A stretch of DNA of 64,000 nucleotides from Papaver somniferum (GCF_003573695.1 NC_039358.1:94624881-94688880), one strand, 5' to 3'. Shown: positions 1-11,399, counted from the first letter of the stretch. Notes: a model not told the origin generated them from the sequence alone. Translations and numbers: made by a program.

Positions 1-65
1 GTATTCAATTCTGGACAAGGTCCCGGGGTTTTTCTGCATTTGGGGTTTCCTTGTTAAGCATTAGA
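1..65 (+). repeat. CopB LTR scrap
   Basis: These bases match, in the opposite orientation, the CopB LTR stretch seen at about 11700-11780, 33850-33930 and 58618-58675 (tract ending in GTCCAGAATTGAATAC). The match stops near base 57-65, where the duplicated Tat-1 segment begins. Only the R/U5-side piece of the LTR is present. What lies to its left is outside the window. Confidence 0.7.
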
Positions 66-364
66 CTTCCATGAATTATTCCTTCATCTGCTTCATGATT
101 TCTCTCTTCCTTTCTATAATTTCTGTTTTGTTGCTCTTCTTCTATTTCTTCTGCTGAATTTGATCGCCAAGTGTGTATGCTCACCCTGTCATAATCTGTA
201 TTCCTCTCTTGAACTAGTGTTTGTTGAATTGGCGGTTGAATTTGATTTTCTCTATTATTTCTCATTCTAGTAGATTCTCCCATTTCACTTCTTTCTCTTC
301 CAGCAATTCTTTTGCTTCTTCTAATAGTAGTCGGTTGTTCGGATGTATTTCTTCTTCTATCCAT
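66..364 (-). pseudogene. gag: Tat gag 5' fragment (duplicate copy)
   Basis: This is the N-terminal end of the Tat gag protein, starting at ATG 364 (MDRRRNTSEQ...) and reading leftwards to the duplication edge near base 66. It is the same as 8955 down to about 8663. The segment is basic and highly charged (RRSKRIAGRERSEMGES) and stops about 100 codons in. It is a by-product of the segment duplication and not a working gene. Confidence 0.85.
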
Positions 365-479
365 TTCTTCAATGTTAACAGTATTGCAAGAAATTATGAA
401 AAATTCTTAATCAATCACTTTAAATTTTCACAAATATCAATATCAATCTTTAGCTTTTTCTAGAATAATCTTCAACTCC

Positions 480-497
480 TCCCTGTTTCTAGCGCCA
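480..497 (-). other. Tat primer-binding site (duplicate copy)
   Basis: Read on the minus strand this is TGGCGCTAGAAACAGGGA, three bases inside the LTR at 501. It is identical to the Tat-1 and Tat-2 sites. The tRNA that would pair with it ends UAGCGCCA; I did not assign it to an amino acid. Confidence 0.8.
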
Positions 498-500
498 TTA

Positions 501-967
501 TGTAGTTGCAGGAAATCCTACACTACACTCTTCATGTAATTTCATTATTAATCAACTCATTTTAGATTTATATTCTTAATTTTATTGATTAATCTTTCGA
601 TGTTCTCACAAGAAAAGATAAAGAACTCAAGAATGATCTCTGCTCTAAACTTTCTCTCTCCTATTTACTTGTTTCTTACTCAAAAATATCCCCCCTTATT
701 TACCATTCGAACGACTATTTATAAGGAAATACATAGTGGATGACAGCTAATCTGTCCCTTATTTTCGGGTATGGTCTGCGACATTCTCGCAACCTTACAG
801 ATGTTAATTTCACAAACTCTCTTATTTTCGCAGGATTATCATATCATTCTCGTGATCTTAGCTGACGTCATTTTTTGTATCATTTCTGAAATTGTTCTGC
901 GACGTTGTTGTACTGTGTCACTGATAATTTCGCTGAAACATTGTCATTGCGAGATTCTGATCCTACA
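501..967 (-). repeat. Tat LTR (duplicate copy)
   Basis: 467-bp LTR, TG...CA ends on the minus strand, with a TATA box (reverse of CTATTTATA, 715-723). It differs from the LTR at 9092-9557 at only about a dozen places by eye. It is a copy of the Tat-1 5' LTR, since the same gag start and the same CopA flank sit on its two sides, and not the true Tat-1 3' LTR. Confidence 0.85.
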
Positions 968-1393
968 TATAGTGTGAACTACAAAATAATTCTCCCCCTT
1001 TTTGTCAATATAAATTGGCAAAGTACGAAAACTAACGGGATCATAATGAAATTCTCATAGAGATACCTCATGACTAAAATAGAACATATCAACTTTGTTT
1101 CGATGATTTCACATAGTCGAAACTTAGTGTATTCATCAAGGAGTTAATAAAGATACAAGATAACTCCTACAATATTCCATAGCTGCACTCCCCACAAAGA
1201 TTTGGAAATTAAGCGCAAGTTCAATTAAGAACTCTCCCCCATAAAATGTCAGTCCCAAAAGAATATTCTACATTTATCACACGTACTCTCTCTTCCATTT
1301 ATTTCTTCACACGTCTTCTGTAACTGCTGCTTTTCAACCGCTCACGTCTTTTCGTCTTAATGGTGTTTATTTCTTCGAGTAAAAAATATCCTT

Positions 1394-1399
1394 TATATA
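1394..1399 (+). promoter_or_regulatory. TATA box of the Tat-1 antisense gene
   Basis: TATATA lies about 160 bp before the ATG at 1560, in a pyrimidine-rich leader. A TATATA at a similar distance precedes the homologous gene in Tat-3 (about 53337-53343), so an internal promoter pointing against the element is likely conserved. Confidence 0.5.
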
Positions 1400-1559
1400 C
1401 TCTTCTTCTCCCCTTTTTCCACTTTTCTTTTTACTTTCTCTTCTATTTTTACTTTCTCATCTCTGCAACTCTGTTATTCTTCTGCAAATTCTGCTGCTGT
1501 AATTTTTTCTTCCTTCAATCCTTTTACTTTCTATACATTCCCATACTCTATATTCAAAC

Positions 1560-4251
1560 ATGGATCCAAGTGGTCATAGATATGAGAAGAATTTACAAGA
1601 TGTCCAAAAAGATCTTGTTGATAAAGGTTTCACACTCTCCACCATTCCTGGTGAGAATGCCAAATCAATTCTTTCTGTCAAGCTTTTCTCTGATCAATAT
1701 TGTGATGATCAATCAATCATAATTTCGCTAGGTCATATTCTCGCAGGTCTCCCTATTCCTCTTTATAACCCAGATCTTCCTTTATTTTATGAAATTCTCG
1801 CTCATTCGGGATTTTCGCGAGCCATCTTCCAACTGAGTGGGGACTGCATCCGTCTGATGCTAGAGTTCGCTAATCGTGGTGCTGGTAGAGGATCTCTTAC
1901 TCCAAAGAACTTAGGGATCCTAAATTCGCAAACCTAGAGATAGTTGCTGAGAAGTATACATGGCGAATTTCTTTGAGAACTATGAACTTATCTCCATGAA
2001 GAAAGAGAATACTCGCTGGGGTATTCGCTTAAAAGGAAAGATAACATTGATGAAGCCAAAATTCTTATGCAAGATATTGACTGGCATTCTGGTAAAAACA
2101 CAACTCCTCGCCAATCCAAAGATGATAAATGGTGTGTTTTTCCTTTAATGCTAAAGGACCCTACATTGCTGGGTCAAATATTCTTCCTGCGAATCTCGCT
2201 GCTTATCAACCTTGGGTTTTCTCTTGGCCCGAGAAGGAGAAAGAGGTATGTTTCTCCCCTTTAACTCATTTTATATTCTTTATTGATTTTTACTATTCTG
2301 TTCGCTAACTCTTGCGACATTCCGCAGATCCAAAAACTGAAGATAGTTATAACAGGACTGGGAAATCTAGTACTCTGTTAGCTCTTCGCTCATACACAGA
2401 TGAGGTAAGAAATTTTCTCTTATGATTTTAAATAGTACTGTTACTTCCATGCTTCCATTTCTTATTTCTATCTGTGTGTGAAGATTATTGCTGAAGTAGA
2501 AGAATCTGCTGATGTTGCGAAGATTGGTGATAAAGGTAAAGGTGCTCTTCGCAGGGAAAAATCAACTGGTCCTCCTCCAAAGAAAAGGAAAGTTCGTTCT
2601 TCTTCCCTTCAAATATTCCTCCTAACGAAAATTTGAAAGTGACAAGGGTGATGAGGACAACGATGATCTTGCTGCAAGTGAAGATTCTCCACCTGAATCT
2701 TCTATGGCTAAGTTTCTGGCCTCTTTTCTGATTCTCTACAAGGAATGGGAGATAGCCAATTCGCAATACCTGCAAAGCTCTCGCTACCCTTTGCGATGTC
2801 CTTTACTGGATGGTGATAGCTCTCTTCGTGGAGTTTCTAGATCAGTGACTCCCGACTTTTGCATTCTCTCAATAGTCTGGTATACTTTTATCCTTTTACT
2901 TCTTCATTGTTATAACTCAAAATTTCTTTCTATATTAATATTTTTATATTTTTTCGCAGGCTGGAAAAGCTTCTTTTGCTGTTGCCTCAGATCTAGAGAG
3001 AAGACGCGAAAATCTTGAAAAGAAGAATCTTCAATTTCGCAAAAAGAATGAAGAATTGGAAGCTGAAGTTAAAGGTCTTCGCGAGAAAAATAGACAATTA
3101 GAAATTGATTCTTCCTCGTATAAGAACAAAATTTCTAGTCTTCAGCAAGCTAATAATCAGCTTTACGGTATGTTACTTTTCCTTTTCTCTTTATTCATTC
3201 ATCCTGTTGTATTTAAATGATCCTTTTTGCAGACATTTATGGTCTTTCTGATGAAGCTACCCTTCTTCGTTCATTTCCTAATGCCTTGGATAATGATACC
3301 CTTCTTGACGTCTTAACAATTCCTTAAATAGCTTCTCAAATGATAGAATTTCATCTCTTTCTCTAAATGACTTAGATCTAAATTTCGCCTCTTAGAAATT
3401 GATCATAGATCTAGTTTAGGCTTAGCCAACGATTTAAGCGTCTCCTTCTTGATTCAAAGAGAAAACCAATGAGTTAAGAACCAAAATTAGCGGTCTCATA
3501 GATGATAAGGATCGTATCTCTGATCAAGGTGCCAAGGCTTTGGCGAAATTCCAAGAGGCTCTCTTGAAGTTCAACTTGACGAGATGAAGCTAACCGCAAG
3601 AATATGAACTCTGCGAAAGGGAAAATCAAATTCGTTCTCGTCTTCTATAAGTAGTGAGGATGAATTTGTTTGGGCTGCGAAAATTTAGATGATGCTAGAA
3701 AAGATTTAGGTGTAAATGTTAGTCTCCAAGTTGACATACAGCCTTGATTAGAGATATGATTTCTGACAGAGAAGGTTGCTAACTGCTCTTCTTTACTAAT
3801 TTTTGCTTCTTATGAATTTCATCAAGTTAATAATTGATTGTTTTGTTCGCAGATTCTGAAAATAATATCGTGAAAAGATTGAAGAACTTGAAGCTGAAAA
3901 GGAGGAACTCGCAAAGAATCTTTCTTCTCGCAACGACAAGTATTCTAGATTAAAGAATCAAATCAAGATCACTGTTGCGAATTTTAAGAATGATGCTATG
4001 CATTTTCGCAATCAAACATCCAAATGGTTTGTGATGATCATAATATCCCACATTCTGATTATCCTTGTCTTTTAGAAGAAATCCCACAGAATACTCCCAG
4101 TTTGATTATCTCTGATAGCGAAGCTGACGATGAAGAATCTGATAGTGATGGAAGTTCTGATGGTGATGAAGATTCTGACGCAGACGAAGGGAACAAGTCT
4201 GATGAAGATAATGAAGGATTAACCAAGAATAGTCTTTATTTCTTTCTTTGA
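1560..4251 (+). pseudogene. Antisense six-exon gene of Tat-1 (PF04195-like, NLS, coiled coil)
   Basis: A gene on the strand opposite to gag. ATG at 1560 (MDPSGHRYEKNL). Exons: 1560-2245, 2328-2404, 2484-2879, 2960-3167, 3233-3774, 3853-4251; all five introns are GT-AG and 65-82 bp. Exon 1 encodes a globular part (GLPIPLYNPDLPLFYEIL, then SGDCIRLMLEFANRGAG, WCVFPLML, PWVFSWPEKEKE) that resembles the 'putative gypsy-type transposon' domain PF04195; this is a similarity I judge by eye. Exon 3 has a basic KKRKVRSS nuclear-localisation-like motif, exons 4-6 are heptad-rich coiled coil, and exon 6 ends in a very acidic tail (SDSEADDEESDSDGSSDGDE). It is broken by a frameshift near 1899 and by small indels in exon 5 relative to Tat-3. 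Antisense extra ORFs are known from Tat-clade elements; their function is unknown. Confidence 0.75.
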
Positions 4252-4549
4252 TTCTTTGTAATACTTGTACATTTATTTCTTCTTTCTATTTGTGTTTCTT
4301 TCATTTTGACCTGCATTAATTAAAACAATTCTTCTTTGCAATACAGTTAATCTATAATCATTAATTCTTGAATTTTGAGTAAATCTATCATATGGAGCAA
4401 ATAACATTTTCTAATTTCATACATTCCCATACTTGCCTCTGTTATTTGAATCCAAATGAGAGATTCATAAAAAAATTCTTATTGTATAACTTCGCAATCT
4501 TTTGCGAAGTGAATTTTGTTTCTTTTCAAAATCTCATTCCTGTGTGGTC

Positions 4550-5470
4550 TTATTTTGCCTTCCTAATTAAAGGTCTTATTATGCCACCTCTTGTCATTGC
4601 GACAAAATCGCAGGACGTCCTTGCACTTTCATGCAAAAACCCATTGATCTTGCCTTAACTTTTCTTTTGTATTATGGCCTCTTCAGGAATGTTGCGACAA
4701 TATGACAGGCCTAAATATTCTTGCGAAAAAAAGCCCCATGACATTGCCGTCTTGCGACGAAATCGCAGGACGTCTTCGCACTTTCATGCGAAAACCCATT
4801 GATCTCGTCTTATCTTTTTCTTTTGTATTATTGCCTCTTCAGGATTGTTGCACAAATATGACAAGCCTTAATATCCTTGCGAATAAAAAGCCTCATGACA
4901 TTTGCGTCTTAAGACACTTATCAGCTCCCTAATGGAGGGTGCCGCCCTTATCTCCCCCTGGTTCCCCTTCAAGGAGGCGTACTTCTACCATACAAGGTTA
5001 GCTCCTCCCATCCAGTCTTAACAACAACCAGTTGTTTTCGCAGCCTCTTATCCCTTTTACCTATAGGGCTTATGGTTACGAGACTGCACCCTAAGTGGGG
5101 TTTTCTTCAGGCCGAGTGCAGTATAAGCCAAGACTTGTCAAGAATGGCAAGGTACGCTTCAAACGTCCCTGGCACTCTTGACTCAACCGTGTACCTCGGC
5201 GCCTTGATCAGATCTGCACTCCTTGGGAGAGTCCTTATTACCTTAGTCGCCCAACCTAAGTCATATGCTTAAGTTGAGAATCCAAGGTGCCTCTCCCGGA
5301 TGGGCTTCATTGACCCCAAATCTCCATGACTCAGGTTCCGGGGTGGTGTAGCCTTTCCCTGAGCCATGCAACAGGTACCCCCTTATATGACGTACTTTAG
5401 GTCTTACATTTGCCTCTTGCGAAATTGTATTCGCGAACTAGGGTGTACGCCATAAAGGTTCGCCTCTTTC
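4550..5470. other. GC-rich conserved non-coding block of Tat-1
   Basis: This stretch, richer in G and C than its surroundings, is shared at high identity with 20668-21560 and 49487-50400 although the three elements differ in coding content. It lies between the protease tail and the end of the antisense gene. Weak open frames on the antisense strand (for example around MVTRLHPKWGFL at about 5072) are shifted in this copy, so I treat it as non-coding. It may hold a structured RNA, packaging or transfer signal. Confidence 0.6.
4588..4916. repeat. Tandem dimer of a ~165-bp unit (Tat-1)
   Basis: Two head-to-tail units, about 4588-4752 and 4753-4916. Each runs from TGCGACRAAATCGCAGGACGT through CCCATTGATCT, a TTTTCTTTTGTATTAT tract and CTCTTCAGGA to CATGACATTTGCGTC. 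The same dimer is in Tat-2 and Tat-3. Tandem repeats in this part of Tat elements are known from other plants. Confidence 0.75.
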
Positions 5471-5627
5471 TTTTGTCATTCTTCTCTGATTATTTTCTGT
5501 AAAATTCATTATCTCTGCGAGAGTCTCGCAAATCATTATATTGTATCTGAATTTCGCAATCTCAATTTTGTTGTTCAATCAAATGTATTTTTGAGAATTT
5601 TACTTATTGCGAGAGTATCGCAACAAC

Positions 5628-6410
5628 TTAATCATTCATACATTTCTTGTTTTTATTACCTTTGCCATCCTCTGCTTCTTATTATTTTCTGCTACTGCTT
5701 CCTTGGTAGTGGTATGTTCATCTTTTTATTCTGAGCTAGCATTAATTTCGCAACATCTCTTCTCTTTCCTTTCGATTGTATCCACCATCAACCTCTCACT
5801 TCTTTGTACATCTTTGATTTTGTGTCGCCAGTTTTCCTTCTTGTTTGCTCTTCCTTCGCAAGATTCTATCTCAGTTTCGTAACATCTCTTTCCTTCAACC
5901 CAATCTCCCTTTATGATTCCTACACCATTGGGGTGAGGGAATTTGATGCTGGTGGAAAGTTGAAGCTACACCTAGAATCCCATGTAGCCAAGGTCGACCA
6001 ATTAACGCATTGTAGGGTGATTCTACATCAACGACACAGAATGAGATTTCAGAAGATATTCCCTTCAATGGAATTCGCATAGTAACCTCCCCTTTAGGCT
6101 TGTTAGCAGTACCATTAAAACCATATATCTTATATGTTGATGGTATAAGATCATCATCTCTTCCACCCATGGTTTTATAAGTATGATAAAATAAGATGTT
6201 CACAGAGCTTCCAGTATCGACTAGAATTCTATTGATTGCCCATGAATCTTCAGCTTCATCATCCTCATCTTCTTTCGGTTTTGGATTAATTTCTAATTTT
6301 ATTACCAATGGATTGTCATGCACCTCTTCTCCTTCGGGAATTTCTTCTGCAGTAAAAGAAATGATCTGTTTCTGCCATTCCTCTAGTGGCGAGATTTTCG
6401 CAATATTCAT
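5628..6410 (-). pseudogene. Tat-1 aspartic protease
   Basis: ATG 6410 (MNIAKISPLEEWQKQ). The catalytic triad region is ILVDTGSSVNILFYH, with D-T-G at residues 65-67, followed by the flap region (YGFNGTANKPKGEV) and SPYNALIGRPWLHG, typical of Gypsy Tat proteases. It would mature Gag. The frame is open for 171 codons and then shifts near 5965 (FHQ region). In the shifted frame it runs through a lysine-rich tail to a stop at 5628. No RT follows, unlike Tat-2, and the same end is found in Tat-3, so the loss of pol predates both copies. Confidence 0.8.
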
Positions 6411-6479
6411 AATTTCTCTTCCATCATTATTCTCTTGCGAACACTCTACTCAAAACATTATCATGAAAATCTTCAATTG

Positions 6480-8955
6480 TCTTATATGAATGTACGATAG
6501 AGTGACAGAATAGATTTTTTGCTTTTGCACCAACTTCTATGAAGAATGTTTCTTTTTTTCATCGTATTCACTTTGTGATGTTCTGGTGGTGGTGGTAATG
6601 GTTGAGATTGCGGATGCCCTACCAGAAAGTCGTTTAGTTTTCCTTGATCTATCATTCTCAAAATAATTCTTTTACATTTCTGCAATCGTTTGTGGTATGT
6701 CCATGAAAATGATGATAAGAACAAAATTCATGACTTTGTGGTTTGGAGGTGGTTCCGTTCCCATGTTCCATGGTGTTGGTATATTTCCATCAAGATTATA
6801 GCTTCCCATATCTTCTCCACACTTGCATTTAGAGGTGGCATCTTGATTTCTTCCCATATTACCTTGTGACCTCCTTGTCCTCTATTATAGTTTGTCTTTG
6901 ACCTCCATAAGTTTCTTGCGGTTGATCGAGTCTTTGAATCTTGTTATTTCCTCCACGATTGTAGAAATTTCTTTCTCTTTCATACTCTTCTTGATCTCGG
7001 CTCCCATAGCTACCAATTTCTGCTGATTGTTACTTGTCACCTTCTCTTGTTGTACTTGCGAAGTATTCGCCACTGTGTTTATTAGCTTGGGTAATAAGCT
7101 TGCATTCGCTGTTTGTGAGCTGGTGTTCGCAACTGGATATGATTCCATTTCATTTTCTTTCCTCTAGAGCAATGTATTCTTCTTGAAGTTCTCGCAATTC
7201 AGTCATTGTAATCGTATTCTTGACTCTGAAAATTTGGACATACAATAGGTTTGTTGCAAACATAGCATTGATAAATGATAATATGAGATATCTCTCATCT
7301 ACACGGCCAGCCATTTCGCTACACATAGTTCTCCATCTTTTAGTCAAGTGTTTCAAACTTTCGCCAATCCTTTGTTTTAATCCAAACACATCTTCTATAC
7401 CAGGTCGTGAGGAATTATTACTTATATATGCCCCAAGAATGTAGTCTGCAAATGATTGAAGGAGGTTATTGTATTCTTTGGTAAACCTTCAAACCATTTT
7501 AACGCTTCTCCTGTTAAGCTGGATGCGAAATATTTGCACAATACCGCATCATGATTTTCCCATTGTAACATGCACCTCACATAGGCTTTAATGTGCTGAA
7601 TTGCACAAGTTGTTCCATCAAAAATGCTGGTTAATGCGGGCAAATTGCATTTCGGTGGTATTCCTCCTAATTGTACTTCCCTTGTAAATGGAGTTTTCGC
7701 AGCTTCTTCTATTGCTTCATCCAATTGTCTTCTACCTACTTCTCCTCTGTTATTTAGCATTCCTCTCATTTCTTCTAATTCTTTCAAGATTTGTTTATTT
7801 ACACCTGAATCTTGATCCATTGGTCTCTTTAATTTTGCTTCTCTTCTTTGCGTTCACGTCTATCTCTCGCGAAATTTTGCATCTCTTCTTCATTATCCTC
7901 ATCTCGTCTTCTTCTGCGATTCTCTTCCTCATCTCTATCTTGAATTCGCAAATGATGATGCCTTTCATTTTCCCCTCCATAATTTTGTTCATTTCTTATC
8001 AATTCAATTCGCTGTCTTTCAGCCATTCTCTTTACTCTATCATCCTCATTGAGATTTCGTTATTCCGGTTTTGTGTACGCCTTCTTTCTCGATTGTCATG
8101 ATTGTTCTGGCGAATTGTCTCCTGAAGCTCTTGTTCTTCCATTTCCGCTCTCAATCTTTCACGTTCGCAGATTAAACGTGCTTGTTCAGCATAATGTCTT
8201 TCAATTTCTTCTTCAATTGTCTGTTGATTTCTTTGAGTTTCTCTCACATGTAAAATTCTTCTTCCTTCCTCTTGATTTCCTTCGCCATCTTGGTTATTTT
8301 GTCCTGATTTTCCGTTCTCTTGATTTCCTCCAATTTGCCCATCATCAAAAGTTTCATTTTGTGGAATGTAACGATCATCAGTTCTTTCTCTATTTTCGCG
8401 ATATTCTTCATTAGGATTTGATATTTCTTCTTGAATATTGTTTCCAGCATTGGTTGTGGGTGAATTTCTCCTCATTTCTCTTCTAGTCGATCTTGAATAT
8501 GATTTTGTAATACTTCTCGATCTTCTATTCTGTAGTCTTATATTCTCTATCCTTAATTCGTGATTTTGCCTTGTTAAATTCGCACGTTCTTCTGCCTCAG
8601 CTCTTCTTTCTTCATGTATTCTTCGTCTCAATGTTTCTAACGCTCCAATTTCCTCACCTCCATGAATTATTCCTTCATCTGCTTCATGATTTCTCTCTTC
8701 CTTTCTATAATTTCTGTTTTGTTGCTCTTCTTCTATTTCTTCTGCTGAATTTGATCGCCAAGTGTGTATGCTCACCCTGTCATAATCTGTATTCCTCTCT
8801 TGAACTAGTGTTTGTTGAATTGGCGGTTGAATTTGATTTTCTCTATTATTTCTCATTCTAGTAGATTCTCCCATTTCACTTCTTTCTCTTCCAGCAATTC
8901 TTTTGCTTCTTCTAATAGTAGTCGGTTGTTCGGATGTATTTCTTCTTCTATCCAT
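6480..8955 (-). pseudogene. gag: Tat-1 gag
   Basis: Gag structural protein, ATG 8955 (MDRRRNTSEQ). Residues 1-307 form a charged, Arg/Glu/Asn-rich coiled-coil-like arm. The next part (about 8026-7150) holds the Retrotrans_gag core (PF03732-like): FTREVQLGGIPPKCNLP, IFDGTT, KYFASSLTGEALKWFEGLP, then RIGESLKHLTKRWRTMC. A Gln/Asn-rich region follows, then a Tat-type zinc-binding motif around 6730-6690 (FCSYHHFHGHTTNDC) and ILRMIDQGKLNDFL. Frameshifts near 8030, 7425, 7150 and 6860 break it. Tat-3 carries the same gag with different breaks. Confidence 0.85.
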
Positions 8956-9070
8956 TTCTTCAATGTTAACAGTATTGCAAGAAATTATGAAAAATTCTTA
9001 ATCAATCACTTTAAATTTTCACAAATATCAATATCAATCTTTAGCTTTTTCTAGAATAATCTTCAACTCC

Positions 9071-9088
9071 TCCCTGTTTCTAGCGCCA
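9071..9088 (-). other. Tat-1 primer-binding site
   Basis: TGGCGCTAGAAACAGGGA on the minus strand, three bases after the 5' LTR. It is identical to Tat-2 (16234-16251) and differs at one base from Tat-3 (45837-45854). Confidence 0.85.
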
Positions 9089-9091
9089 TTA

Positions 9092-9557
9092 TGTAGTTGC
9101 AGGAAATCCTACACTACACTCTTCATGTAATTTCATTATTAATCAACTCATTTTAGATTTATATTCTTAATTTTATTGATTAATCTCTCGATGTTCTCAC
9201 AAGAAAAGATAAAGAACTCAAGAATGATCTCTGCTCTAAACTTTCTCTCTCCCATTTACTTGTTTCTTACTCAAAAAGATCCCCCCTCTTTACCATTCGA
9301 ACGACTATTTATAAGGAAATACATAGTGGATGACAGCTAATCTGTCCCTTATTTTCGGGTATGGTTTGCGACATTCTCGCAACCTTACAGATGTTAATTT
9401 TGCAAACTCTCTTATTTTCGCAGGATTATCATATCTTTCTCGTGATCTTAGCTGACGTCATTTATTTTATCATTTCTGAAATTGTTCTGCGACGCTGTTG
9501 TACTGTGTCACTGATAATTTCGCTGAAACATTGTCATTGCGATATTCTGATCCTATA
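9092..9557 (-). repeat. Tat-1 5' LTR
   Basis: 466-bp LTR. On the minus strand it starts near TGTAGGATCAGAAT (here slightly mutated, TATAGG) and ends CTGCAACTACA. It holds a TATA box (minus strand TATAAATAG, 9305-9313) and an AATAAAATTAA polyadenylation-type signal before the end. Its right-hand neighbour is CopA4 internal DNA. Confidence 0.9.
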
Positions 9558-10381
9558 TATAGTGTGAACTACAAAATAATTCTCCCTCTTTTTGTCAATA
9601 TAAATTGGCAAAGTGCGAAAACTAACGGGATCATAATGAAATTCTCATAGAGATACCTCATGACTAAAATAGAACATATCAACTTTGTTTCGATGATTTC
9701 ACATAGTCGAAACTTAGTGTATTCATCAAGGAGTTAATAAAGATACAAGATAACTCCTACAATATTCCATAGCTGCACTCCCCACAAAGATTTGGCAATT
9801 AAGCGCAAATTCAATTAAGAACTCCCCCCATAAAATGTCAGTCCCGAAAGAACAACAAGAGCGACCTTACTTTTACAAGAAAAGAAGGATTTCTTTGGAC
9901 ATTAACAAATTACATGAAACATGAATTTGTATCCAGAAAACTCGAATAAATTAATGCACAAGAGACCTTATTGATTAATTTAATCGGAAGTGCTCAACAT
10001 AAGAAAACTTACGGAGCCATACAGTACTTTCACATAAAAGTGGATCAAGGAAAGATCAATACTGTGGAATATTCAAAAGTTCATTCCATTATCCATCAAT
10101 ATTTGCATAATGACACAATAGACTTAACTTTTGACGTATATGGGATAATCATAGTTCACGGACGTAAACACACATATCCCATAACATTTCAATATATAAA
10201 ACCAATAAAGATTAATACTGCAAATCATCTTCCAAATAACTTACAAATTTAAATAAATAAATCTAAAAACATTGCAAGATGCAAATCCATTGGCAATAGC
10301 TATGTGTAATCAAAATATTTGTTATTCCAAACCCTAGTTATCCTTCTTAAAACACAAGAATAAATTCTCATAAGAAGTTAC
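9558..10381 (-). mobile_element. CopA4 3' non-coding internal region
   Basis: Minus-strand 3' part of a CopA Sirevirus body, homologous to 37480-38420 and 61730-62460. On the minus strand it has two purine tracts (AAAAAGAGGGAGAAT near 9580-9594 and a G-rich tract near 9821-9835), matching the multiple polypurine tracts of Sireviruses, and a degenerate repeat around TTTGCATAATGACA (about 10070-10130). No coding is seen. The CopA4 3' LTR would lie left of Tat-1 and is not in the window. Confidence 0.7.
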
Positions 10382-10792
10382 CTACACATCGTAGAGCTTT
10401 CTCAGAGCATCTACAGAAAATTCCTTTTTATTATTGAAAAATCCATTGATTATAGGATCATTCAATTTTTCCAGATCTTCAGAAATATCAGTTAACTCAT
10501 AAGTTTTCTTTATAGTTCACACAAGGTGTTCTTTGTTAGAGATAACATTTGTTCGTAGTGAGCTATGTTTTCAAAAGATAAAATGATTTGAGATTTTAAA
10601 TCATTTTTTTTATGATGAAATTCTTCACCATAGCCTCAAAGTTTTATCATTCTGACAGATAGAGGAAGAACCTTTTTCATCATTTGTATACCACTCCTTT
10701 TTCTTTCTTGAGGGTTGGATTCCTTCACAAAGATACACATTAACTGCTTCTACTGCATCCCTTTTTGTGGTACCTCTAGTTACAGTATCCAT
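10382..10792 (-). pseudogene. CopA4 second ORF (env-like position), degraded
   Basis: ATG 10792 (MDTVTRGTTKRDAVEAVN). The start resembles the second ORF of CopB1 (MPPITRSVTKINKEEAQK) and is followed by a basic PSRKKKEW run. A stop appears after 56 codons. Beyond it, pieces of frame (DISEDLEKLNDPII, NKKEFSVDALRKLYD) lead to a stop at 10382, at the same place as the CopA1 second ORF ends. The protein lies between gag and the 3' LTR where Sireviruses can carry an env-like ORF. Its function is unknown and I see no membrane segment. Confidence 0.55.
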
Positions 10793-11208
10793 GATACTGT
10801 ATCTTTCAAAGAAAAAGAGTGAAGGGCATTTTGATATCAAATGAATATAAATAGAGCATCGGAAAACCAAACCCTAAAGAGCTTTGAAAAAGTCTTCACG
10901 GTTCACGATTCCAACATCTATTTTTGATAAGAAAATATTCATTTGCAAAACTTAATGTTCCTAACCTTATATAAATTTGAAAATAAGGAATTAATAACTA
11001 TAAACAACTTGAGAAACCTTGATGAAATCTTTATATTCTCAAGTTAATAATAAGGATGCATACATCACTACAATTAGGTAGTGATGGAGTGAGCAGAGTG
11101 CTCACATCTTGTGTCACATAGTGACTTATCAAGGTTCGTTGTATAAACAAACTTCTTACCTCGCCTGACTCTGGTTCTTATAGATTTCTTCTTATCTTCA
11201 AGGATTCC

Positions 11209-11399
11209 CTATTGATTTCCCAAAGCCATATTCATCCTTTGCATGTCACTTTGAAGCTTGGAAATTCTTTTGTTGTTCCTTTTGAATTTCCAACACTTAC
11301 TCTGAACATGATTCGCATTTCCACAAAACAAACAATTTAAAGAAGAATTTTTGTCTTGTTGATTTGCCTCATGTTTATAACAACTTTCAACACCCAACA
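11209..11399 (-). pseudogene. gag: CopA4 gag C-terminal fragment with zinc knuckle
   Basis: 63 codons of Copia gag, cut on the right by CopB2. It contains a perfect CX2CX4HX4C zinc knuckle (CLFCGNANHVQSKC) for RNA binding, followed by a basic stretch and a short coiled coil (KRISKLQSDMQRMN). The ATG that appears to open it at 11400 is made partly by the CopB2 LTR end, so it is not a real start. The homologous end of CopA2 gag has lost one knuckle cysteine. Confidence 0.7.

Larger units (their letters stand above)
66..1259 (-). repeat. Duplicated segment: gag start, LTR and CopA4 flank
   Basis: This segment repeats 8663-9850 almost base for base. In order it holds the first part of Tat gag, the primer-binding site, a whole Tat LTR, and about 290 bp of the CopA4 sequence that flanks Tat-1 on its right. 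Because non-Tat flank is copied too, it must be a genomic duplication of the insertion junction, not a new retrotransposition. The right break (AAAGAA shared on both sides, 1257-1262) joins it to the 3' internal part of Tat-1, where a 3' LTR would be expected. Confidence 0.85.
1260..9557 (-). mobile_element. Tat-1: gag-protease Ty3/Gypsy element, no pol
   Basis: Tat-clade Gypsy element on the minus strand. From right to left it has: 5' LTR (9092-9557), primer-binding site, gag, protease, a short tail ending in a stop, a GC-rich conserved block with a tandem dimer, and the antisense spliced gene on the plus strand. RT, both RNases H and integrase are absent at exactly the point where Tat-3 also lacks them. 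The 3' LTR is missing: the body ends at 1260 against the duplicated segment. It is inserted in CopA4 internal sequence (TATAG at 9558). Confidence 0.85.

Noticed and set aside
501..967. 3' LTR of Tat-1
   Set aside because: Its neighbours are the gag start and the CopA4 flank of the 5' side, not a polypurine tract and the 3' body; it is a duplicated 5' LTR.
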